A DNA stretch of 64,000 bases from contig NZ_QPIJ01000006.1 of NCBI RefSeq assembly GCF_003336665.1, positions 42,132-106,131 of the forward strand, in the 5' to 3' direction. Shown here in pieces: positions 48,378 to 55,954 of this stretch. Position 1 is the stretch's first letter, and each line of letters begins with the position of its first letter. The DNA is from Vreelandella rituensis (GTDB taxonomy: Bacteria > Pseudomonadota > Gammaproteobacteria > Pseudomonadales > Halomonadaceae). The notes below the pieces were generated by a model. The model saw nothing but the letters and a program-made list of their open reading frames with translations, did no database searches and had not been told where the DNA came from. A program made the position numbers and the translations under genes.

Positions 48378-49684
48378 TGAGCACCCTGCGTCCTGTTCCG
48401 CCTTCGTCTCTACCGCATTCCAGCTCCCGCACCTCTACGCCACAGGCGCCTGACTTGCAGCAGGATCGTCTCACGCGTTTTTTGAAACCGCGCCTGCTGG
48501 CTCAGCTGGATACCTTTGAACAAGGCAGTATCACGCTGTTGGAAGGCAACGAATGCCACCATCTAGGCCAAGGTGGCCCCTTGGAAGCCAAGGTGGTGAT
48601 TCTCAATTCGCGCGCTTGGAAACGCATGGCGCTGGGCGGCACGGTGGGCGCAGCGGAGTCCTACATGGACGGTGACTGGGACACGGATGACCTGGTCGTG
48701 CTGGTACGCTTGTTCGCCGCCAACCTGGAGCATGTCAACGGAACCATGGAAAACGGCAGTGCACGCCTGGCGCGCTGGTTGCTGGGGGCGGCTTATCGCT
48801 TTCAACGCAACAGCAGGGATGGCGCCAAGCGCAACATTGCCGCCCACTACGATCTGGGCAACGACCTGTTTTCCACTTTTCTGGATCGTGAGCACTGGAT
48901 GTATTCGAGTGCGGTGTTTCCCTCTCCTGAGGCGAGTCTGGAGCAGGCCTCGACCTACAAGCTCGACCTGATGCTGGAAAAGCTCGACGTGCGTCCTGAA
49001 CATCACCTCCTGGAAATCGGCACCGGCTGGGGTGGCCTGGCCATTCATGCCGCCAAGACACGGGGTTGTCATGTCACCACGACCACCATTTCCGAGGCTC
49101 AGCATGCCCACACCGCCAAACGCATCCGCGAGGAAGGCCTGGAGTCGCGCATTACGCTACTCAAGCAGGATTACCGTGAACTCGACGGCCATTACGATCG
49201 TTTGATTTCGGTAGAGATGATCGAGGCGGTAGGCCATCATTACCTGGATACCTACCTGGCCAAGCTCGACAGCTTACTCAAGCCAGACGGTATCGCCATG
49301 CTTCAAGCGATCACCATTCGGGATCAGCGTTTCGAGGCGGCCAAACGCGAAATGGATTTCATCAAGCGTTATATCTTCCCCGGCGGCTTCCTGCCCTCGC
49401 ATCACGCGATTCTGGATAGCATCAGGCGCAAGACATCGTTCAATCTGTTGGCGCTGGATGAAATCGGTACGCATTATGCCCGTACGCTGCGCGAATGGCG
49501 CAAGCGCTTCGAGGCCAGTCTGGAGCAGGTGCAAAAGATGGGTTACGACGAGCGTTTCATTCGCATGTGGCGCTACTACCTGTGCTACTGCGAAGGTGGC
49601 TTCCTGGAACGCAGTATCGGTACTTGCCACGTGCTGATGGCCAAGCCCGGCGCCAAGCGTGCTCCCCTTACCGGTGCCCTTTGA
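48377..49684 (+). CDS. Cyclopropane-fatty-acyl-phospholipid synthase-like methyltransferase
   Basis: A 435-residue SAM-dependent methyltransferase of the Cfa family acting on phospholipid acyl chains. The SAM site LLEIGTGWGGLAIHAA (about 211-226), SVEMIEAVGHHYLDTY (about 278-293) and the C-terminal block RMWRYYLCYCEGGF are present. Compared with E. coli Cfa, the bicarbonate-site cysteine (C139) is serine (S178 in YSSAVF) and the histidine (H266) is glutamine (Q310 in LQAITI), while the glutamate E283 is kept. This suggests a related methylation rather than ordinary cyclopropanation. An AAGGAG site and TAATG overlap tie it to the DUF1365 gene. It is the last gene of the cluster. Confidence 0.9.
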   Translation: MSTLRPVPPSSLPHSSSRTSTPQAPDLQQDRLTRFLKPRLLAQLDTFEQGSITLLEGNECHHLGQGGPLEAKVVILNSRAWKRMALGGTVGAAESYMDGDWDTDDLVVLVRLFAANLEHVNGTMENGSARLARWLLGAAYRFQRNSRDGAKRNIAAHYDLGNDLFSTFLDREHWMYSSAVFPSPEASLEQASTYKLDLMLEKLDVRPEHHLLEIGTGWGGLAIHAAKTRGCHVTTTTISEAQHAHTAKRIREEGLESRITLLKQDYRELDGHYDRLISVEMIEAVGHHYLDTYLAKLDSLLKPDGIAMLQAITIRDQRFEAAKREMDFIKRYIFPGGFLPSHHAILDSIRRKTSFNLLALDEIGTHYARTLREWRKRFEASLEQVQKMGYDERFIRMWRYYLCYCEGGFLERSIGTCHVLMAKPGAKRAPLTGAL

Positions 49685-49733
49685 GAACCATGCGAGCCGG
49701 GAAGAAGCTGGAGATAGGAACAGGAAGATAGCG

Positions 49734-51596
49734 TTAACTCGGCTGCTGTAACGCTTCTTCCGGCTCACGCAAAGACGTATCTACCGGCAGCCAGCGTTTC
49801 TCAAGCTCTTCCGGGGGCAGCGGACGGGCAAACAGGAAGCCTTGAATCATGGTGCAGCCGGCATCTATCAAGAATTTACGCTGTTCTTCGGTTTCGACGC
49901 CCTCGGCAATCACCTCAAGTCCCATGCCTTTGGCCATGGCGAGTACGGCGGTCACAATCGCCGCATCGGCACGGTCATCCGGCAGCGCACGGATAAAGGC
50001 GCGATCCAGCTTGACCTTGTCAACCGTCAAGCGCTTGAGGTAGGCAAGTGACGAGTAGCCGGTACCGAAATCATCGATGGCAATCGGGTGGCCCTGCGTA
50101 TGCAGGGCTTCCAGCCGTGGCGACATATCCCCAGCGCGTTCATCCAGAAGCACCGACTCGGTCAACTCCAGGCCGATTTGCGATGCCTTGAGGCCGAAGC
50201 GTTTGAGGCAACCGGCCAACTGCGCCTCCAGATCTCCCTGGAACAGCTGCAAGGCGGAAATATTGATCCAGATGGTGACCTTGGGCATGCCACTGTTCAT
50301 CCAGTGGGCCTGCTGAGCGCAGGCTTTTTCAATGACCCAGGTTCCCAGCTGTGCCATTAACCCATGACGTTCGGCCAGCGGAATGAAGTCGCCCGGCGAG
50401 ATCATGCCGTCGCGCGGGTGACGCCAGCGCAACAAGGCCTCCATTCCCACCAACTCCTTGCTCTTGGGGTGGTGCTGGGTCTGGTAATGCAATTCCAGCT
50501 GGTCTCCGGAAACCAGCGCCGAGCGTAAGTCGCTGACCAGGGCCAGCTGGGGGTTATCCTGTTTGTCCAGCGCCGGGCGAAAACGCAGGCTCTGATTGCC
50601 CCCCAAGCGCTTGGCGCTATACAGCGCGGACTCCAGCCGCTGGAACAAGACGCCGGAGTCACGCCCATCTTCCGGTGTACGGCAGCTGCCGATCGTCATT
50701 CCCAGCCGCAAGGGTTGATCGTTAATGTCGAAGGGATGGCTGAGATGGTCGCGCAAGTTGCTGATCCACTCACTGTGGTCATCGAAGGTGGTGGTACGAA
50801 TCACCATGAATTCATCACCCCCCAGGCGCCCGACCACGCCACCCGCCGCGTAGCTGGTCAGGCGCTGAGCGAAGCGCGCCAGCAGTTTGTCACCTTGTTC
50901 CACCCCGAGACTGTCATTGACCGACTTGAGCCCGTCAATGTCGATCAACGCCATGTCCAGGCTTTCCCCGGCACGCAAATGGCGCAACCTCGACCCGAGC
51001 AGGTCATGCAGTCGCCTGCGGTTGGGTAACCCGGTCAAAGGGTCTTCATAACCGATACGCCGCAGATCCTGCTCCCGGGCTTTTTGCGCTGAAATATCGG
51101 AAAACAAGCTAATGTAGTGGGTAATTCGGCCACGGTTGTCGGTCACTGCGCGAACTTTCAGCCATTCGGGGTATTCATCGCCGTGTTTGCGCCGGTTCCA
51201 CATTTCCCCTTCCCAGCGTCCGGTATTTTTCAGGGCACTCCAGAACACCTGAAAAAAGGCTTTGTCATGGCGCGGTGCCGCTAATGTTTCCAGACTACGA
51301 TCGCGTATTTCACCACTCTCATAACCGGTAATTTCGGTAAAGGCGGGATTCACGGCCATCACATGGTTGCGAGCGTCGCTGATCACGATCGCATCCCCCG
51401 CCAGGCCCACGGCGGCTTCGGCCAGACTCAGGCGTTGCTGCTGCTTGCGCACCTGACGCCAGGCATCCGTCATGCTCACCGCAACCAGGCTGGCAGCCAC
51501 GATGCGCAGCATTGTGTCGGGAAGCCAGATACAGGCGGGCAGGGCAATCAACCCCATCCATACCAAGGGTCGGTTCAAAGAAGCAGAAGGCCACAT
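49734..51596 (-). CDS. Membrane-anchored PAS-GGDEF-EAL c-di-GMP protein
   Basis: A 620-residue protein: two N-terminal hydrophobic segments (about 10-25 and 29-44), a PAS domain (about 58-170), a GGDEF domain (about 175-340) with GGDEF at 259-263, and an EAL domain (about 350-605) with EAL at 386-388. EAL catalytic features (ELTESVLL, DDFGTGYSSL, KLDRAF, EGVETEEQ) are intact, so phosphodiesterase activity is likely. The cyclase site is also intact, but the RxxD product-inhibition site is absent (AAGG at 250-253). It may work in either direction or have GTP-stimulated EAL activity. It is convergent with the Cfa-like gene. Confidence 0.93.
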   Translation of the reverse strand: MWPSASLNRPLVWMGLIALPACIWLPDTMLRIVAASLVAVSMTDAWRQVRKQQQRLSLAEAAVGLAGDAIVISDARNHVMAVNPAFTEITGYESGEIRDRSLETLAAPRHDKAFFQVFWSALKNTGRWEGEMWNRRKHGDEYPEWLKVRAVTDNRGRITHYISLFSDISAQKAREQDLRRIGYEDPLTGLPNRRRLHDLLGSRLRHLRAGESLDMALIDIDGLKSVNDSLGVEQGDKLLARFAQRLTSYAAGGVVGRLGGDEFMVIRTTTFDDHSEWISNLRDHLSHPFDINDQPLRLGMTIGSCRTPEDGRDSGVLFQRLESALYSAKRLGGNQSLRFRPALDKQDNPQLALVSDLRSALVSGDQLELHYQTQHHPKSKELVGMEALLRWRHPRDGMISPGDFIPLAERHGLMAQLGTWVIEKACAQQAHWMNSGMPKVTIWINISALQLFQGDLEAQLAGCLKRFGLKASQIGLELTESVLLDERAGDMSPRLEALHTQGHPIAIDDFGTGYSSLAYLKRLTVDKVKLDRAFIRALPDDRADAAIVTAVLAMAKGMGLEVIAEGVETEEQRKFLIDAGCTMIQGFLFARPLPPEELEKRWLPVDTSLREPEEALQQPS

Positions 51597-51980
51597 GTAA
51601 GTCGTTTTACCCCCAATAAAGAAATGATGTCGCCTTACTTTATGCCTCTCGTCGGCGCCTGAAACCTAGCCTTTGGCTGTAACGGGATTACTGAACGATA
51701 ACCCTGAATCACAAACACGACACTCTAAGTATACAATGCCGTATTTTGCGACGGCCAGTTCTATAGAACAAGAACAGTTGACCCAAGAACGGATATTAAA
51801 GGATTTATCGGCTGTTGAGGCTCAAACTGTAGTCATTGGTCGCTCAAGGCTCAGGCAACGTGCATTCATGGGTTTCGGGAAGTAGACTAGGCAAAACGTC
51901 TCGCGGGCCGTACTCGCTACGCTACCCGGGAATACGCGCCGTAAACGGCAAACCACTATCTCGACTCTCGGAACGATTCA
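51597..51980. other. 384-bp intergenic region upstream of fabA
   Basis: No convincing gene is present. It holds a TATACAAT -10-like element (51730-51737), a perfect GTTCTATAGAAC palindrome (51758-51769) 20 bp beyond it, and a GCCGT/ACGGC mini-hairpin near 51945. It must contain the fabAB promoter and the promoter of the divergent PAS-GGDEF-EAL gene. A 70-codon frame (51673-51885) starts with TTG, has no ribosome-binding site and looks accidental. Confidence 0.5.
51758..51769. promoter_or_regulatory. Candidate operator in the fabA promoter region
   Basis: A 12-bp perfect palindrome, GTTCTATAGAAC, lies 20 bp downstream of a TATACAAT element. A repressor of the FabR/DesT type would bind in such a position in front of unsaturated-fatty-acid genes, but the sequence does not match their known consensus exactly, so the regulator is unknown. 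Confidence 0.35.
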
Positions 51981-52496
51981 GTGACCAAGCAACATTCCTT
52001 TGATCGCAAAGAACTGCTGGCATGCTCGCGCGGCGAGCTGTTCGGCCCCGGAAACGCTCAGCTTCCGGCACCCAACATGCTGATGCTTGACCGCATCATC
52101 CATATTCATGAAGAGGGCGGCGACCACAGCAAGGGTGAGTTGATTGCTGAGCTGGATATCACCCCAGACTTGTGGTTCTTTGACTGCCACTTCCCTGGTG
52201 ACCCGGTAATGCCCGGTTGTCTAGGGCTGGATGCCATGTGGCAACTGGTCGGTTTTTACCTGGGATGGCTAGGCCACCCCGGCCGTGGAAGAGCGCTCGG
52301 CTGTGGTGAGGTCAAGTTTTCCGGGCAAATTCTTCCCGAGGCGGATAAAGTGACCTACCGCATCAATATCAAGCGGATAATCACACGGCGCCTTATCCTG
52401 GGAATTGCCGATGGTACGGTTTGCGTCGATGGACGCGACATTTATCAGGCTAATGATCTGCGTGTTGGCCTATTCACCTCCACAGCAAATTTTTAA
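51981..52496 (+). CDS. fabA: 3-hydroxydecanoyl-ACP dehydratase/isomerase
   Basis: A 171-residue protein that dehydrates 3-hydroxydecanoyl-ACP and isomerises the product to the cis-3 form, the branch point of anaerobic unsaturated fatty acid synthesis. The active-site histidine H70 and aspartate D84 are in [20 protein letters not shown], at exactly the E. coli numbering. The start is GTG at 51981 with GGAA upstream. It lies 12 bp before fabB, the standard fabAB operon. Confidence 0.96.
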   Translation: MTKQHSFDRKELLACSRGELFGPGNAQLPAPNMLMLDRIIHIHEEGGDHSKGELIAELDITPDLWFFDCHFPGDPVMPGCLGLDAMWQLVGFYLGWLGHPGRGRALGCGEVKFSGQILPEADKVTYRINIKRIITRRLILGIADGTVCVDGRDIYQANDLRVGLFTSTANF

Positions 52497-52508
52497 CAGG
52501 AGGCTCCC

Positions 52509-53726
52509 ATGCGACGAGTGGTAGTCACTGGGCTCGGCATTGTGTCCTGTCTGGGCAATGACCAGCAGCAGGTTCTCGAAGCGCTCAAGAGCGGCCGTAG
52601 CGGTATCCGTTTCAAGGAAGAATACGCCGAACGCGGCTTTCGTAGCCATGTGGCCGGCAGTGTCGACATTGACCTGGATGCCTTGATCGACCGTAAGCTG
52701 CGCCGTTTCATGGGCGATGCAGCGGCCTATGCCTATGTCTCCATGGCGCAAGCCATTGAAGATGCCGGCCTTTCGGAAGACCAGGTTTCCAATGAACGTA
52801 CCGGCTTGATCGCCGGCTCCGGCGGCGCCTCCAGTGCCAACCAGGTCGAAGCCGCCGACGTGCTGCGTGAAAAAGGCTTGCGCCGGGTAGGCCCTTACCG
52901 GGTCACACGCACCATGGGCAGTACGGTATCGGCGTGCCTAGCCACACCGTTCCGTATCAAGGGCGTCAATTACTCCATCTCTTCCGCCTGTGCCACGTCC
53001 GCGCATTGTATCGGCAGTGCCATGGAGCAGATCCAGCTGGGCAAGCAGGATGTGGTGTTTGCCGGGGGTGGCGAGGAAGAGCACTGGACATTGTCCTGTC
53101 TGTTCGACGCCATGGGCGCCCTCTCGACCCACTACAACGACACCCCGGAAAAAGCCTCACGGCCTTATGATCAGGCGCGCGATGGCTTCGTGATCGCCGG
53201 CGGCGGTGGCATGCTGGTACTTGAGGAACTCGAGCACGCCAAGGCCCGTGGCGCAACAATCTACGCTGAGCTGGTCGGTTATGGTGCCACGTCCGATGGA
53301 CACGACATGGTGGCACCGTCCGGCGAAGGTGCCGTGCGTTGCATGCGTCAGGCCATGGCCACGGTAGAAGGCGATATCGACTACATCAATACCCACGGCA
53401 CCTCCACCCCCGTAGGTGACGTTGCCGAGCTCAAGGCAGTACGTGAAGTCTTCGGAGACTCGCCTCCGGCAATGAGTTCGACCAAATCATTGACGGGGCA
53501 TTCACTGGGTGCCACTGGCGTACAGGAAGCCATCTACTCGATATTGATGATGGAAAACGACTTCGTCACCGCCTCGGCCAATATCGATCAACTCGATGAG
53601 CAGGCCCACGGTTTCGATATCGTTACCACTCGGCGGGATAACGTCAAACTCGAACGGGTATTGTCCAACAGCTTCGGTTTCGGCGGCACCAACGCCTGCC
53701 TCGTGTTCCAGCGCTACCAGAGCTGA
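52509..53726 (+). CDS. fabB: 3-oxoacyl-ACP synthase I
   Basis: A 405-residue ketoacyl-ACP synthase that elongates the cis-3-decenoyl-ACP made by FabA. The catalytic triad is readable: C161 in [13 protein letters not shown]296 in [11 protein letters not shown] and H331 in [13 protein letters not shown], with the structural K326. A strong AGGAGG site precedes the ATG. Length and pairing with fabA identify it as FabB rather than FabF. Confidence 0.96.
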   Translation: MRRVVVTGLGIVSCLGNDQQQVLEALKSGRSGIRFKEEYAERGFRSHVAGSVDIDLDALIDRKLRRFMGDAAAYAYVSMAQAIEDAGLSEDQVSNERTGLIAGSGGASSANQVEAADVLREKGLRRVGPYRVTRTMGSTVSACLATPFRIKGVNYSISSACATSAHCIGSAMEQIQLGKQDVVFAGGGEEEHWTLSCLFDAMGALSTHYNDTPEKASRPYDQARDGFVIAGGGGMLVLEELEHAKARGATIYAELVGYGATSDGHDMVAPSGEGAVRCMRQAMATVEGDIDYINTHGTSTPVGDVAELKAVREVFGDSPPAMSSTKSLTGHSLGATGVQEAIYSILMMENDFVTASANIDQLDEQAHGFDIVTTRRDNVKLERVLSNSFGFGGTNACLVFQRYQS

Positions 53727-53760
53727 ACGAGTCAAGACCCATCGTTTTAGCACTACCACA

Positions 53761-53792
53761 ACAAACGGCGCCCCAAGGGGCGCCGTTTGTTG
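53761..53792. terminator. Terminator hairpin between fabB and the acyltransferase gene
   Basis: Fifteen-bp arms AACAAACGGCGCCCC and GGGGCGCCGTTTGTT around an AA loop lie 35 bp after fabB. The T-rich tail (TTTGTTGT) is partly inside the stem. It sits between convergent genes and can act in both directions. Confidence 0.7.
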
Positions 53793-53812
53793 TGGCTTGC
53801 GGCTAGCTGTCC

Positions 53813-53854
53813 AGAACCAATTATTCAGAACCAATCATTCAGAACCAGTTATCC
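53813..53854. repeat. Three tandem copies of a 14-bp repeat
   Basis: The copies CAGAACCAATTATT (53813), CAGAACCAATCATT (53827) and CAGAACCAGTTATC (53841) are head to tail, followed by the start of a fourth (CAGCC). They lie between the fabB terminator and the 3' end of the acyltransferase gene. Confidence 0.85.
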
Positions 53855-53886
53855 AGCCAGAAAACAGGCACTTTCGTTACGCAGTG

Positions 53887-54621
53887 TCAGGACACCTTTG
53901 GGCGTGGCACTTCGGAAATTTCCTCGAGTTGCTCTTCAATCCAGGCTTCAACTTCCTTGAGTACTTCATCGGGAAGCCGCCCTTGGGTGTCTATCGGCGC
54001 ACCGATACGCACGCGCAGCACACCGGGATTTTTCACCCAGTGGCGCCCAGGCCAACGCTCTCCGGCATTATGTGCCACCGGTAACACCGGTACCCCGGCT
54101 CGACAGGCGATCACAGCACCACTTTTGTTGTAGCGCTTGCGAACGCCCGGGTCGACTCGGGTGCCTTCGGGAAAGATCAGCACCGAGAGCCCGCCCTCCA
54201 GACGCGTAACGCCCTGGGTCAACACCTGTTTCATGGCTCGAGCGGGTCTTGAACGGTCCAGGCTAATCGGCTTCAGCAACCGAAGCGCCCAACCGAAGAT
54301 GGGAATACGCAAGAGTTCCTGCTTGAGCACGGTGCATACCGGCGGCTTCATTATCTGTAGAAAAACGGTTTCCCACTCGCACTGATGATTGGCCTGGATG
54401 ACGCATGGCCCTTCAGGCAGGTTTTCCTGCCCCTGGATGTCGTAACGCACACCGCATGTCCAGCGGAACCACCTCATCAGAAAGTGGTTATATAAATTGA
54501 GCAGCCCGTAGCGCCGCTCAAGCGGTAGAAACGGTGCAACGGGCAACAAAAAAAGACCTGATGCCAATAGGGCCACAAAATAGCCCACGTAAAACAACAC
54601 ACTGCGCAACACGTTGATCAA
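53887..54621 (-). CDS. PlsC-like 1-acylglycerol-3-phosphate acyltransferase family protein
   Basis: A 244-residue membrane-associated acyltransferase with two N-terminal hydrophobic segments. Motif I is NHQCEWE (H79-E84), with Glu in place of the usual Asp of HX4D. Motif III is FPEGTR at 150-155. The protein is expected to transfer an acyl chain to a lysophospholipid-type acceptor. The start is TTG at 54621, overlapping the upstream stop (TTGA), which implies translational coupling to the SDR-like gene. Whether this is the essential PlsC or a paralogue is uncertain. Confidence 0.85.
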   Translation of the reverse strand: MINVLRSVLFYVGYFVALLASGLFLLPVAPFLPLERRYGLLNLYNHFLMRWFRWTCGVRYDIQGQENLPEGPCVIQANHQCEWETVFLQIMKPPVCTVLKQELLRIPIFGWALRLLKPISLDRSRPARAMKQVLTQGVTRLEGGLSVLIFPEGTRVDPGVRKRYNKSGAVIACRAGVPVLPVAHNAGERWPGRHWVKNPGVLRVRIGAPIDTQGRLPDEVLKEVEAWIEEQLEEISEVPRPKVS

Positions 54622-55511
54622 GATGTCGACTCGCTTTTGCCTTCTTCCGACGCATTGTCACGGACCAGACACCAAGCATCCAGCATTCGCCCTACTTCCA
54701 GCCGCCAGGCTTTCTGATGTACACCGAAGACGTCCAATACACGCCGACAGTTGAGTACACGACGCAGTTTCTGGTCGTGATGGTGATTGAGCGCCTTGAC
54801 GTCCCCTAATGCCACCTCTTCACCACGCCCTTCCAGATGAGTGGCCAACTGTGTGCGCACCATCGAGGTGAACGTGAAGGCACTTACCGGTTCAGTGCCG
54901 GCAAGGTGATAGGCCCCCCAGGAATCGGCGCCACATTGCTGCTGAAGCAGCATGCCCACCAACGCCCGAGCGACTGCATCCGCCGAGGTGGGACAGAAGA
55001 TAACGTCTTCCGTGGCGCGCACTTCCTGCCCCATGACCAAACTATCGATGATCTCGTTGAGCCAGGCATGGCTGCCTTCCAGCGCAAACAACGGCCCCAG
55101 ACGCACGATCAAGTGCCGATGATATTCGGCCCGGATCCGATCCCCCACCAGCACCAGGCGTCGCAATGATTCATCGCGTGGGGCCGGCACCAGATGCTCG
55201 TCAATCGCCACCTCGAAGCCATCTTCATAAAGCTGGTCGGACACACACCAGACCAGAGCGACTCCTTGGGCAAGGCAAATCTCCAAGCAAGCTTCCACGG
55301 CATCGGCATGCGCCATGACCGCCGCCGGCGCCATATTCAAGGGATGAGCCAAGGGAGGAATGATCACCGCATCCGGTGCGATCGTTTTCAGCCTATCGCT
55401 ATCTAGCGACATCCCGGACTCGATCACAAGCTCAGTATCCGAACGTCGACTGGCTTCTCGGGCCAAGGCCAGACTCAGACAATGGCCGGCATCCAGAATC
55501 AACAGCTTCAC
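54618..55511 (-). CDS. Degenerate SDR (RmlD-like) sugar-nucleotide-binding family protein
   Basis: A 297-residue protein starting from GTG at 55511 with AGGA 7 bp upstream (MKLLILDAGHCLSLALAREA). The overall pattern is that of RmlD/SDR-like proteins, including IVRLGPLFALEGSHAWLNEI and GAYHLAGTEPVSAFTF. The glycine-rich cofactor motif is replaced by AGHCLSLA, and the YxxxK catalytic pair is not clear, so it is probably not an active dehydrogenase. It overlaps the PlsC-like gene by 4 bp and may help regulate or escort that enzyme. This is inference only. Confidence 0.7.
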   Translation of the reverse strand: MKLLILDAGHCLSLALAREASRRSDTELVIESGMSLDSDRLKTIAPDAVIIPPLAHPLNMAPAAVMAHADAVEACLEICLAQGVALVWCVSDQLYEDGFEVAIDEHLVPAPRDESLRRLVLVGDRIRAEYHRHLIVRLGPLFALEGSHAWLNEIIDSLVMGQEVRATEDVIFCPTSADAVARALVGMLLQQQCGADSWGAYHLAGTEPVSAFTFTSMVRTQLATHLEGRGEEVALGDVKALNHHHDQKLRRVLNCRRVLDVFGVHQKAWRLEVGRMLDAWCLVRDNASEEGKSESTS

Positions 55512-55954
55512 AAGCGCATCCTAGTGGTTAGCAATCATGGGCACTTTTTCAAAAGGTGCTGACTAAAAGTCAAGTGTATACCAAATCCTGCTCTCCTTCT
55601 GGGTGGGTTAGTTGCAGAGCCCATTAGGTAAGCGATCCCGCCTCTCCCCTAGCCAAAACGGACTCAATAGATACAGACCCAAGTATAGATAAGGTATTTT
55701 GTGCAGTGTACAACAGATAAAAAGCAGGCACCATTTGTACAGTTACAACTATACAGCCAGATTCGGAAGGCACAGATACTATTTGACGCTCTGCCTTACG
55801 GTGGAACGCTGGTGACTGACAAAGGCTTTGGCTACGAGCGTATTCGTAACCTGCCCTTGCTTGAGACCAGTTAGTTAATGACCTCAGAAGAACCTACCTC
55901 TTCTTGAGACAAGCAGACCTGTAAGTCGCCGAGATGCGCAACTAAAGGTATGAA
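55512..55954. other. 443-bp region between the SDR-like gene and hsdR, with motif repeats and a gene remnant
   Basis: No confident gene is present. Similar TGTACA/TATACAG boxes occur at about 55707 (TGTACAACAG), 55736 (TGTACAG) and 55750 (TATACAG). The last two are direct repeats 14 bp apart. A 57-codon frame from GTG at 55701 to TAG at 55874 ends LVTDKGFGYERIRNLPLLET. It has no good ribosome-binding site and may be the tail of a decayed gene at the junction of core and accessory DNA. Confidence 0.4.

Noticed and set aside
51673..51885. A 70-codon plus-strand frame upstream of fabA
   Set aside because: TTG start, no ribosome-binding site, no recognisable family, and it covers the presumed fabA promoter region.
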